The notes under the pieces: generated by a model
Databases searched by the model: none
Told to the model about the DNA's origin: nothing
What the model saw: the letters and a program-made list of their open reading frames with translations, nothing else
DNA from: Reticulascus tulasneorum
Lineage: Eukaryota; Ascomycota; Sordariomycetes; Glomerellales; Reticulascaceae
Assembly (NCBI GenBank): GCA_001557505.1
Contig: LSAX01000008.1
Span: 1,550,001-1,614,000 of the forward strand
Direction: 5' to 3'
Length of the DNA stretch: 64,000 bases
Shown: piece by piece, positions 1 through 11,668 of the stretch
How positions within the stretch are numbered: the first letter of the stretch is position 1
How the letters are laid out: each line of letters begins with the position of its first letter
Translations under genes and position numbers: made by a program

Positions 1-1837
1 GATCGTTGTCAGTCGTGATAGAGACAGAATCACCTTCGTCGTCAAGATAGCTAAGTGCAAAGCCGCCGGTCACTTTGCCGTCCTCAATGGTCGGAGCGCC
101 TCCGATACCATCGACTTCAGTGCCTAACTTCGCGACGACGGAGGCGACGAATGCACCAATCCCCTGCGATGCAATGACTTGGAGCCTATGTACCCGGCCC
201 GATGGGGCCTTAAATTTGAATGGGAACGGCAATTCTGCCGGCGATTGCTGTAGCGGACTACCTCCCGTAATCACGGATCGCGGCGGGGATTCGGCACCTG
301 TATGCGAGGCTGAGTCGCCGGGGGCAACACTGTCGGTGACACGTTCGCGGGTAAGGTCTGGCGACATGATGCGAGATCCAAGGTTGGTATGTGTTTGGTG
401 ATGGCTGCCTTCACCCGATACCATTGACTCGGTGCCGTCATCGAGCGAGAGCCAGAACTTGTTCCATGCTGGACCTTCACTGTCTGAAGTCCCCATCGTG
501 TTGATCTGTTCCAAGGTAGCATAGGTGAGTTTAAGCACATCTACCATGCCGACAATCTCTCCAGCATCATTCATTACGGGAAGATTAAGATAGTGGCCAT
601 CTAAATTTGGTGATTAGCTAATAGCTCAGGTTCCAATAAAGAATTTGGTTACCTACCGTGCATCTTTCGAAGAGCAGCCTGGATGCTCATGTCCATGGGA
701 GCGAAGTCGGGATGAGGCGTCATCACACGGACAACACTACATGTTGCTGGGTCCAGGCCAGGCGCAATGACTCGAAGAACGACGTCCTTGCTGGTAAAGA
801 TACCGGTAATAGCTCCTTGGTCCTGCACCAAGACGGCTGTGGTGTGGTTCTCCTTCATTAATTGTGCAGCTTCCTTCACGGATGTTCTGACACTGACGGT
901 CGTAGGCGGTCGGCCATCAAGAACCGATTCGAGAGTAGGGCCAGACATCTTGGACCGGAGGGCCTCGACATACTGAATGATCTGCTGGGGCTGGCTCGTC
1001 CCGAGCTCGGATTGCACACCTTCCAGAGCATCATACAGTTTCCTCGAGGAAGCGTAGGCGCGTTCCAACTTCTCCATTGCATCGTAGAAGCACTTTGTGA
1101 TGTCTAAAATACCAGAGATGTCTTGGTTCTCGTCCATGACCGGCAGATGTCGGAAACCCTTTCGTACCATGAGGTCCAGAGCATCGGTGGCACTTGTATC
1201 GGTCCTCGCGCAGAGTGGGTTCTTGGTCATGATCTCGGCAATGGTGATGCTGTTCGCCTTGTGGCCTGCTCCGACGACTCTAAATGCAAGATCCTTCGCC
1301 GTGAAGATACCGGCGATCCTATCATCGTCGTCCGTAACCAGCACGCAGTCCTCCCTCTTCGCTGCCATCAACTGAGCAGCCTCGGCAACAGTCGTGGACG
1401 GCTTGATCTGGAGGGCCTGGCTGGGCTTCAGGGCTAGAACGGTGCCGGGTGGTGCCTTGCGAGAATGTCGAGCTCGGCTCGTGAGGTGCTTCTTCTTCTG
1501 GAGATCATTCTCCATCTTCCTGCGGATTGCCTTGACATAATAATCAGTATCCATGCTATCCAGACGTCTGCTCCTTTCAAGCTGATAGTATGTAACGGCG
1601 GTCATGATGGGTAGGAAGATGTTGGTGAAGGGAGAACTGGGAGAAGCTGCATACCTCATCCCTCTTGGACTGCTTCTGTCGACTAGCACTGACGGAAGAT
1701 CCACCAGCTTCGCTATGCGACACCTGGCTATCGAGAACAGGTCGTGGGATATTCGACGTGGCCGGGCTGCCAGTGAAGGGGATTGCTCCACGTCCTTGGC
1801 CACGATTGGGCGTTCCTCTCAGGGTATTGCCTGACAT
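1..1837 (-). CDS. CBS-domain and PB1-domain protein, partial (left edge)
   Basis: Three exons on the minus strand: 1837-1655, 1530-657 and 600 to the window edge, giving at least 552 residues in one frame across both junctions. The first junction reads SKRDE/AIRRKM and the second KMH/DGHYLNLP. Four CBS repeats are visible in two pairs (for example LMAAKREDCVLV, RKGFRHLPVM, ENHTTAVLVQ and HYLNLPVMNDAGE). After a low-complexity Ser/Pro/Gly linker a PB1-type segment begins (PFKFKAPSGRVHRL) and runs off the edge. The N-terminal 60 residues are disordered. This order matches the fungal CBS/PB1 family that includes fission-yeast Mug70. CBS pairs usually bind adenosyl ligands and PB1 mediates protein pairing; the specific role here is unknown. 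An ATG seven codons upstream (1858) is an alternative start. Confidence 0.88.
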
Positions 1838-2919
1838 GTTGCATGAACTGCTAAGCAAGAGGGGATATTAAAGGCTCGAAATGAGGTAAGACACGGAGAA
1901 TGCGAGAGATGGCGGTTAATTCTTCGGGAGGTTAAGAAACCATCGGCCAGCAAAAGGAAGAAACGATTCGTCCAATGGCAGATAGAGAAAGAGACACCCT
2001 CTGCTGATGTTTGAAATCGTGCAAAAAATGTTAAAAGGGCCGCCACCTTCTGGCGGAAAGATAATATGGGGGGGGGAACACTGATTTGGCCGGGCATGGC
2101 GCGTCCCAATTCGGGAGACGGTGTTGTCAAGGTGATGGGTGCACGGGCCACTTTGAACTCGACATACTGTAGTCCGTACCGACTACCGACGACGTAGCAT
2201 AAATCTGCTGATGACCTGTGACCACCCGACCAGCTGATTCCAAAGACCAGCCAACAAACGCATAATTATTTAGTACCTAGTAGTCTATGGAAGCTATTGC
2301 TACATACAGTATGTGGTAACTCGCACAAGTTGCTCATCCCCAAGCAAGACATGTGTCAGAATTCCATTACTTAGGGAATAATTGTGTTTAAGCCATCATC
2401 TGCCAGCATCATCTTTAGGTGTTCTCCAGGCGCAACTCCACTAAACGCCAAACTCCACCCGTCCTCTGGGTACACGAAAAGATAGGAAATGCTTATCCAC
2501 ATTGTGCATACAACTACAAATATCAAGGGGCTTGGTGCCGCTTTTGAATGTGTTCCCGAGCCCTTCAGCAGTAGAGTTCACGAGACAGCCTCATGGCGGG
2601 ATATCCCAGGAGGACGCCGCATATGCAGTATGCAGTGGGAGTCCCTTGCAAGCTTGAACTGGCTTGGCCGCGAATTGCGGGCAGCTGTTTGGATGAAGTT
2701 CCCTGTCAACACGCCTTGCATCTGATGTTCTTGCATTGTTGACTAGTCCCTGAGCTCCAATCTAATACACAGGGATGCCGTGTCGAGACTCAAACAAATG
2801 CAGGACAGACGAGATACAGACTCAGGAGTTGAAGTAATGCTATGAATTGCAACGATTCTTATTTAAATTTTAGATTAGGAACAAGGCAGTCTCGTTCGTT
2901 CTCATGCCCATCCACTGGA
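1838..2919. other. Intergenic stretch, no gene seen
   Basis: This lies between the 5' end of the CBS/PB1 gene and the 3' end of the phosphatase gene. It should hold the promoter of the former and the 3' UTR of the latter. Only short unconvincing reading frames occur. Confidence 0.6.
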
Positions 2920-4927
2920 TCAAAGGTTCATCTTTGGGAACCCAACCACCTGCCACTCTCCACTCTCCGTATTGAGAGTCAAGTTTGTATGCACGACTTC
3001 ACCACCCCTCAGCGCACCAGACTCAACCCGGCCACCTGCAACCGGTCTCTGCAAATGGTTCTCGCCAGCAACGACAGTGAAGTTGGCAAGCGGCAAGTCC
3101 CAGGCATTGCGGTTCACGACGGTGGGGGACCCGAAAAACTGCACGTCCATCTTTTCGGGAGTGATGGTCATATGGAAATATCCACGGTAGTATCCCTCCT
3201 GCCACTGCATCTCCTCGTTCAGCGTGATCATGAGCCGGGAGCCGTTTCCAGCGTTCGGCTCAATAGGCCCAGCTCGCCCCGCGGAGGTGACGGCCGTGCC
3301 AGCAAATTCTACTCCGACTGCCCCGGCACCGGTTTCCGAGTCGTACGGCTTCTCGCCGAGCCACGCGAGGTCTGAGACCCAGTTCTGATGACTGTCTCCC
3401 GCCAGGAAGATGTTGTTCGTAATCCCATTGTCATATATGTGCTTCAGTGTCCGGTTTCGGTTGGCGATATAACCATTCCAGTTGTCTCCGCTCAAGGAGC
3501 CAGCTGCGTTCTCGAAGATTCGGGAGAAGATGATCTGGTTACCGATGAGTCGCCATGTGGCGCCTCGATCCTTCGACTCGCTCAGCTGGCGATAGAACCA
3601 GTTCTCCTGGTGCGAGCCCATCAACGTGCGGCCTGCATCATCGTGAATCAAGTCGATGTAGTCATCATTCCACCCCAGAGACGGGATGCTGCGGTCGTAG
3701 TTCCGTGTGTCCAAGATGATCAGATCCATCAGCTTGCCCATTTTGAAGTTTCTCCAAATGCGGAGATTGTCGTCCATATCAATCTGGCGTATAGGCATCC
3801 ACTCGAAGTAAGCGCGGACCGCATTCATCTTACGCTGATCTACACTAATGCGGGGACTATCATTGAGGAAGGACTCTTCTGTGTTGTTCAGGGCACTAAA
3901 CCCATCCCTGTAGCCGTTATTTGCAACCTCATGGTCATCCCAAGTGGCTACCCAGGCGTGGCTCTGTGAAAGGAGCTGAAGATCAGGGTCCGATCGGTAC
4001 TGTCCATGTCTAGTTCGGTAATCATAGAGGCTGAAGATGATGGCTGGCGGTTGATGGGCTCTTTGGCCCTGCCGAGCGCTCTCATAGATGTAGTCGCCCA
4101 GGTGGACCACATAGTCATGGTTGTCTTTCCTGGCAGCATTGCCATATACGTTGAAGTAGCCAGCAACTACCAAGAGACAACGTTAGTCACAAGTGACTGT
4201 CTTCTAGGCAAGGATGGCCGTGTATCCTGTTATGGATTCAAAGTTACTTACCATACTGACTGCAAGAGAAGACTGCGAGCTTGATCTCCGCGACATCTGC
4301 GTCCTCCGCAGGCGCAGTCTTCGTCTTACCGATCGGACTCTTGTTGTCTGAACCGCAAACCGTGAATTGGTAATAGTACTTTGTGAAAGGCTTCAACCCT
4401 GTAGCTTCAACCTGGAGCACTATTAGCACTCTCTCTATCACTTGTCATCAACCGAGTCGGCTTACCTTGACGGTGAAGTCAATGTCACTAGTTGTGTACG
4501 CCTTGCCCTCAGCCTCCACCCCCTGCCCTTCTGGTGTAGTCGCACACTTGCTCTTGAACACCTTCCACTCCACACATATTGGGTTTGCATCTGCCTCGAT
4601 GTATGTCTTTGTGTCGTGGTTGTATAAAGGAACGTCGCCCTCAACCGTTACATTGCTCCTGTCCGAAACATTGGATGGTGCTATCCGTGTCCAGAGAATC
4701 ACGCTCTCGGGCCATGGGTCACCAGACGCAATACCGTGGGTGAAGTTCAACTGGGAGGGCTCATAAGCCACAGCATCACGCTTCCAGGCTCGGCGATGGA
4801 CACGCGGGATATCGATACCGAGCCCGCTATGCCGCTTAGAGGGCGAGTCATAGTTGAGGTTGCTGGATAACTCGGCGCCCACACATGAGACGAGACACAC
4901 GGCCGCGATAAAAGCAAGGGATGGCAT
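2920..4927 (-). CDS. PhoD-type alkaline phosphatase / phosphodiesterase, secreted
   Basis: Three exons (4927-4466, 4411-4253 plus base 4252, 4166-2920) give a 622-residue protein. The start at 4927 begins with a hydrophobic signal peptide (MPSLAFIAAVCLVSC); reading further upstream would need a non-ATG start. An N-terminal beta-rich PhoD_N domain (HGIASGDPWPESVILWTR) is followed by the metallophosphatase core. Metal-site motifs include HLGDYIYE, WDDHEVANNGY, GNQI and GDSHQNW. Family members hydrolyse phosphomonoesters or diesters at a metal centre, usually outside the cell, to scavenge phosphate. Length and motif order are normal. A CACGTG box lies about 285 bp upstream of the start, which would fit phosphate-starvation control but is a single site. 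Confidence 0.93.
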
Positions 4928-6436
4928 CCTGGATATTGGTACAATTGATTTCCAATCAGTAAGCTCTGCCAGATGAAAGGTCTCAATCCGCCCAAGGTGG
5001 GATGCCATCTATCAGCTTCTTATAGCCCAACTCAGCCGAGTTCTCAACATGACCCGGCACAGAGCATCGTATCCCAATCGAAATCCGTATTCATAACCCT
5101 ACAAGTCTCGCGCCATCTCCCTCCGATCTTCTCGACGCTACAGAAGTTCCAGGAAGTTCGAGCAGTTCCATGTCGTCATCGTTCGGTGACAAACCCAGCC
5201 AAGCAGATTCCACGTGCCTGATGCCCTTCAGAAACAGTCCACGCTTCTTGAGTACCTGCATGACCATTGGGACAACGTGAAACAGATCCGGACGCTAATT
5301 GGCAGATGGCTCGTGTTTTGTTCGACGTCAATATGCGGGAGCTGCATCTATGTGCCGGGGTAGATCTGATGCCTTGCATAGAAGTGGGGTCGGGGTCCTC
5401 GCAAGAAGATGAGATTGTAATCAGATGTGCCGGATTGGAGGACAGATTTTTACCCCGGTAGAGATGAGAGGGTATTCTTACTTGATTCGGAACCCAACAC
5501 TTCAATCATCAACTTTCGGGAAATGGTGGCAAGCGGTGACAGGAAACTAAATTCCGTAATGCAGATGAAATTGACCCGGACAGCCATCCATTCTGCGAGC
5601 AGCTGATGCTGATGCTGATGCTGAAAAGTCAAGTATTGAGAATGGACTACGAATGTCATTCAGTGAATGGACGTTCTGCAGCCTTGTGAACCTTCATAGC
5701 ACCGAGAGTATTTCCCGGTTGAGGATATGGGAGTCGCATCTTCGACCACCGGCTTGTCCATCTGCGAAGTGGGCAGCTAAGGTGGGGAAGGTGAAGTACC
5801 CGGTCACCCGATCATCATCAGCACTAACTTGACAACTGCGACCTTCGAGTTGGGGGATAGCCTTCCGGGAACTTCCACACTCTCGAATCGGCGATGTTTA
5901 GCGTGGACGTTTGGAGATATACATCAACAGACACATTCATACGGATTTGGTCAATGCTCAGGCAGACATGTTTTTTCTTCTCACTCGCTGCCTGCGGACA
6001 TAACATTGCCCTACTCAATACCTAGACCAGAGATTCAGGATTGTGTTATAATAAGCTCTCTAACCATGCTGCCCTTACATATGCACCAGCGGCTTCTAAC
6101 ACAAGCACGCCGATGATGGGACGACAGCATAATGTGCGTCCGGCCGGACCCTGACTCGCCAGCCATCAGTCCGCCACGACTACACTTTATCCTTGTGGAG
6201 GCCGTCCCGTATCTGCGAACCGCCAGCACTTGAACGATTCTATGCGGTCATTAAGCCCCTGCCTGACCGGTGCTTTAAGACCCTGGTTAGTGTTATAGTA
6301 GGTTTTATCGCCGTAGATCGAGGCTCCTTGGCAGCCCAGATTACTGCAGCCTGGTTAGACACCGCGACCACAGATTGACAACCGGTATGACTGGAGGCTA
6401 CTTACTCCCAAAACTGACAACCACAGGCATAAAAGG
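4928..6436. other. Intergenic stretch, no gene seen
   Basis: About 1.5 kb between the PhoD gene start and the 3' end of the decayed esterase-protease-WSC gene. It contains a short TGATGC microsatellite near 5602-5623 and a CACGTG box. No reading frame resembles a protein. Confidence 0.6.
5211..5216. promoter_or_regulatory. CACGTG box upstream of the PhoD gene
   Basis: A perfect CACGTG palindrome sits about 285 bp upstream of the phosphatase start codon. This is the core bound by Pho4/NUC-1-type bHLH regulators of phosphate genes. Only one copy is present and other bHLH factors bind the same core, so the assignment is tentative. Confidence 0.3.
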
Positions 6437-9400
6437 TCAATGATATTGTGCTGACCCGATTCCTCCATGCAGTGGGCAAGTTCGCTGGATGTTGTCAGTC
6501 TTGATCTGCTCAACATGAATATGCTGCCTATTAAAATGATACTCACTGCACTCATTGTCGTTTGCCGACAGATCTAGGACCGCACTAGAAGAGATAGGCT
6601 CGTTTTCGCCAAGTTGTGCAAACCAGGAATTGTAGAAGCATCTACAACCTTCATAGTTACCCTTGCATCGCCAGGTACCATCTGGATCACGCCTACCGAC
6701 GCACCCATTAACTGTGCAGCTCTGCGGTGGGCCGCAAAGCTGTTTCATTTGTGAGTATATGTCTCGAGGGGGAAAGATGAGAGGATACTGGGCAGTATCA
6801 ACTTACTGAGTGTGGGGTACATCTACAGCCAGCAAAGTTGCCGGTACAGATGCCCTGGTTGTTAACCCACTGGCCATTACAACCTCCGCTGTCACAAGAC
6901 TGCTGTGGACCACATAAGGCGGGTGAAGGCGTACATCTGCAGCCCGCGAAGTTGCCATTACAGACGCCCTGGTTATTGACCCACTGGCCATTACAGTTAT
7001 CGTTATCACACAGCCCTTGATGGCCGCACATCGCTGGCGTGGGAAGACACCGACACGGATTCCACTTGTTTAGACAGACGGGCTGCTTGTCTACCCAGTC
7101 CCCTGGGAGACGTGCAACCGGCAAAGCTGCCGGCACAGGTGGCCACGCCATCGAGCCACTGGCCGGCGCACCCGTTGTTCTGACAGGGCTGGCGAGGACC
7201 GCACATGGCGGCTGTGGGCAGGCATCTGCAGCCAAACTGTTGGGCAGATTTACAGGTGGCCCTCCCATTGGAGTTGAAAGGGTCCCCGCTGCAAGCTGGA
7301 TCGCCGCATGAAGGGGGGGTAGTTAGACAAACAACTGGTGGTGGCGGCAAGATAGTAGACGACGATGATGATGTGGTAGTTGATGAGACGTGGCTGGAGC
7401 TCGTCGATGTAGTGCCGCATATACTACTAGCTCCGGCCACTACCTCGAACACGCCCAACCGCCAGCTACCTCCACACGGGACGCTAGCATCACCAGCGCA
7501 AGGCGTGGCGCACTCACTCTTTGGCACCACAGCGCTAGTAATAGTATTGCCGCAGTAGCACTCATTACCATTCTCGACGCCAAAGAAGCGATATCCGCAA
7601 CATAGGGCAGCACACTTGGCAGCTATCATAGACAGGTCAGGTCCGTAGGTCAAGCCGGTCAATACGCGGTCGCTGGCGTCAACATGACAGCCTATGGACT
7701 TCCAGCCACCTGGAGGCTTCACGGTGCCGTCGTTGTCGGGCTGCCAGTCATTATCTTCCCAGACGCCGAGCCGCCACCCGCCGCCGCACACCAGCTGGCT
7801 GTTTCCCGAGCATGGCGCGACACACTCATCACGACTTGTTCTCCGAGTTAAGTCAAGGTCGTTACTGCAATAACACTCGTTGCCGTTTTCTACGCCAAAG
7901 TACCGCTAGCCTTCGCACATCGCCGCACATTGGGACGGCTGCAGCGCCGTCTGTCCGGTATGGGTCTCGCCCACGAGGCTGCGGTCCGTCCCGTCCTCAA
8001 AGCAGCCCTGGTAAGTCCAGTTCCCGCCCAAGACGCTGTCTGCCGGTATACCTTGGCCTCTCTTTTCGTATATGATGAGTGCCCAGGTCCCCCCGCACAA
8101 ATAGGCGCTGTTCCCAGTGCAAATGTTTGCGCAGTTTATAATCCCCACCAACTCGTCACCGGGGTCTGTCTTGCCTGCTGGGGGGTTGATCTTTTTGCCG
8201 CAGTAACATTCATTGCCAGCTTCGACACCAAAGAAATCAAAATCCTTACAATAGTCGGCACACATTCGCGGAGTCAGGCCTGGGGAAGACGCCGCCCTGT
8301 CCGCCAGCAGTCTCTCAGGCGCGGGTCTGTCTCTGTAGCACTTCAGCGAATCCCATTGGTCCAGTTTATCTATGTGCGCTAAAGTGCCGGTAGTCGTGTA
8401 CAGTGACAGCCGATTGACTCCGCCACACACTGACTCTCCACTGCGGCAGGGGATGGTTGCACTCTGATTGCGAAAGCTTCATAGGAAATGGCAGCGTCGT
8501 CATATCGCCGCAGTAGCAATGACTGCAAAAGCATACACCAAAGTCAGTAACTTGGACAGATATTCGGTATCATGTTTTTGAAAAACAAAAGGCACGTGAT
8601 AACTTACTCCTCGTGCATGCCAAACATGATGGCATCGTGAGTGTGTATATCGGAGCATGCGGCCGCACAGTTCAGCAGGCCATCCTGGTCGCCTTTACTC
8701 ACTGGGAGAAATCTGGAAGGCCACACACCTTTGTCCTCCCAGCAGCCGGCATACTTATATCCTTGGATGTCCAACGTCGGCTCATAGCCTGGGCATGTCA
8801 TACCTTGGACGTTGAAGACTTGGCCATTAGAGCGGACCTTGGGGCGGGCCGAGTTATCTGGCTGTGGAGCCACAGGTTGGATGCTGCAAGGGATGTAGTC
8901 GTATGAACCTACGACAGGAACTTTGCCCGGGCCCAGATCTGTCGCGTAAGCAGCCACCTCCCTCAAGAGCGCCTTGACCTTCCTGGTGTGCTCGCCGCGA
9001 GGCCCGCTGCCGAAATCCAGTTTCACCTTCGTGTCAGTCCGCGTGAGCCAGTTGGCGATGACGCCTGACGTGGCGGCCGTCGAGAGGGATGTGCCAAAGT
9101 TGACCATATACTGGCCCAAATTGTTAAGTACAACTAAGTCGGACCCTGGCGCATATGCTGTAATGACGCTACTAAACTTATTGGAGAACCCAGCCTCTTG
9201 GCCGCTTTTATCTGAAGCACCGACCACAATAAGCGTATTGACACCTACCTCGCCCGCCATAGCATATCGGGCTGGTGACCAGTAAGGGGTTTCAGTATCT
9301 GGGAGGGCAGAGTTGCCGGCAGTGCACACAACGGTAATACCGCTCTGGTCGAAGAAAGGCAGGAAGTGGTACCAGGGGTCGGATAAGCGCCAGTCTGGGC

Positions 9401-11668
9401 TGGAGCCTTGAGGATTGGCCCAAAGACTAACATGTCATATTACAGAATAGTTAATAATAGACCGCCTTTGCCTCCCCCGGAACTGTATATCTGACAGAGT
9501 CCACAGCAGCGCTTGGAATAGCAGATGGGCTTGCCAGTATGTCTCCTGGTAGGCGTCTGTGAACTTAACGGGAACGATCCTCACCCCCTTAGAGACACCC
9601 GCGTGGCGACCCGCAGCCATACTAGCCATCATTGTACCGTGGCCTATCAAAATAGAGAGCATTAGTAGGCGAGAAACTACACCCAATGTAGCCGTCAAAC
9701 ATACCATGACCGTCACCTAAGCCTTGTGTGGTACCGACCGCCGCAAAGGAATTTGCGATACGACTGTTGCCACTGCCACTAGGACTAGTGAATTCCTAAA
9801 GTGACATGTATCAGAATCAAGTTCCCCCAAACCGCGGTTTCCAGAACTTACGTCGTTGCCAGCGATCACGCCTGAATCTACAACGTAAATATAAGAATCT
9901 TCGCCACCATATTTCCCGTGTACATAGCCAGGATACTTCCAGTACCTAGTCCCGGCGAACATGGGAGGCTTAGAAATGTAGTCTAGATTCCACATACCAA
10001 AGCCGTCGGATGATTGTGACTCGAGATATAAATCGTCTGTTGTCACCTGCCGTGGTTCTAAACCACTGTAGCCAACGCCACCGCTATTGTGTGCTGCCTT
10101 GGAATCCCTCTCGACCTTTTCAGAGGAGGGTAAGGAGGCAGTATTGTACGATGCCGGCCAGTCTTTGGTACTTTTACGACGTTGCAAAGAAGCAGGTGGC
10201 GGGACTAGGCTCAGTCGTGGCTCGAAGCTGATACCCAGGACTTTGGGGTTATTTTGCTCCAAGTTGGCGGCGTAAATGGCTGTCAGCCAGGTAGAATAGC
10301 CGCGGACGTCGATGGTAGGTTGCTCCCATCGCATTGTATCGCGGGTGTGGCCGGGTAGGCTGTTGATCAGCGCTGTCAATTCCTCAGTCGTGCCGAAGAA
10401 CATAATCAAGACCGGGAGCAGCCTTGAACCGGGGATATTCTGAATCCCTTGTTCAATACTTGTCTTGATCGCCTGATATCCACGGGACTTGGGATGAAAT
10501 ATATGCCCGTAACCCTGGGTGCGGTAGACAGGGTCATTGGCAAACCAATCCGGGGGTGCAATACCGTCCCCGATATCTTGCTGAAGTCCGCACCAGAGAC
10601 CAAGTCCCAGTTCCTCGCCCAGGGAGGGATTAGAGATCGCAAGTGCGGCAGCACACTGCGCAGGCGAAATATCGACTGGGGGGTCGTCTATAACGCTGGA
10701 GGCCTCAGGTGAGTCAGAGCCAAAAAAGAGAAAAAACCAAGTGTTGTCGTCGCTCTGAGGCTCGTTTTGGCCTGGTTCGCAGAAGCGATGGCCTTCGAAA
10801 GTTTCGTCGGCGTTAATATATAGAATACTCTCGAATCCCTGGGCCACATTGACCAGCCTAACCGCATCACGGATCTTGGTGTTCATTTCGTCAACAAGAT
10901 CGTTCAGTTCACCCCGTAATGCCTGGGTCAGGTATCCGATAGGCCTAATGCCGAAACGGGAACCGTCGCATTCATTGGTCTTGACGCTGAAAAACTTAAT
11001 GTATCCTGGACAAGGATTCCAAATAGGTTAGAGAAGCTCCCTGGTGAAGTTTCCATGGGAGTTAGTGTGTGGGAGGAGCAGCATACCAATAACGTAGAGG
11101 ATAAACTGTCTTGTCCTTTCCCACTCGATACAGCCTCAATAATAGCAGTATAGGCACGAACCAAATCTTGGGTGATAGTTGCCAACTTAGCGCGAGTTGT
11201 GGGCTTTTCTGTGTCGCAGTCGCCACCAAAATGGTACAAGCACGCTTTAATAACGGCACCGAAGCCGACATCGTTTCCACCTATACTGATAGTGGCGAAA
11301 GCCTGGTTTTTAACAGAATTGGTACGGAATTTGTTAATCTGACTGTCGGAACTTTCACTAAGCATATGGTTGATCTCAGCGCCAGAACAGGCGAGGAAGT
11401 TAAACTCATGAGAAGGGTTAGCCGTCAAGGTCGCTGATCCGTCAAGTTGAGCATCAAACGAGCCCCTAGTGCGGTGACATGAACCGCCTTCACCATCAGG
11501 CCCGTTCCAAGCAGAGCCTGCACCAATGCCCGCAGAATATGAGTCGCCGAATGCTGCCCATTGGTTTATGACGAAAGGCTGGTTATCCAAAGGCTCTTCT
11601 GGCTGGGCTCGTGAGCGGCGGATCAGTAACAGGCCGACGCCGCAGATGGCAACCGATATAAAATGCAT
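6437..11668 (-). pseudogene. Decayed SGNH esterase - subtilisin protease - WSC x4 - Cys-repeat fusion
   Basis: One minus-strand gene begins with a signal-peptide ATG at 11668. Its SGNH hydrolase domain shows AFGDSYSAG, ISIGGNDVGFG and the His block HIFHPKSRGY. An S8 subtilisin domain follows with all three catalytic blocks (YVVDSGV, GHGTMMAS, GTSLSTAATSG). Then come four WSC domains (8.75-7.45 kb), a Ser/Thr linker, and five or six Cys-rich repeats of the form CGPxQxC...GQWxNNQGxC...GCRC. Likely introns are 11086-11006, 9851-9796, 9704-9644, 8607-8523 and 6806-6740. Lesions: in-frame TGA at 9435-9437 where Trp fits, in-frame TAG at 7906-7908 inside WSC3 where Tyr/Phe fits, and frame breaks near 11106, 8447-8453 (a CCCC run) and 7109-7116. 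The first break could be bypassed by a weak GTTTAT donor; the others have no splice explanation. Read errors are an alternative cause. The 3' end (TGA at 6437) is uncertain. Confidence 0.8.
6830..7325 (-). repeat. Tandem cysteine-rich repeat array in the decayed gene
   Basis: About six units of roughly 33 residues share the pattern CGxxxxC...NGQW...C.GNFAGCRC. The two units at about 6830-7030 are nearly identical in DNA (GQWVNNQG in both), pointing to recent duplication. The unit near 7080-7125 is degenerate and holds a frame break. Confidence 0.75.

Noticed and set aside
9419..9440. A 17-base intron that would remove the TGA in the protease domain
   Set aside because: GTAATA...TTAG is far too short, and the residues on both sides are already in one frame, so a stop mutation is simpler.
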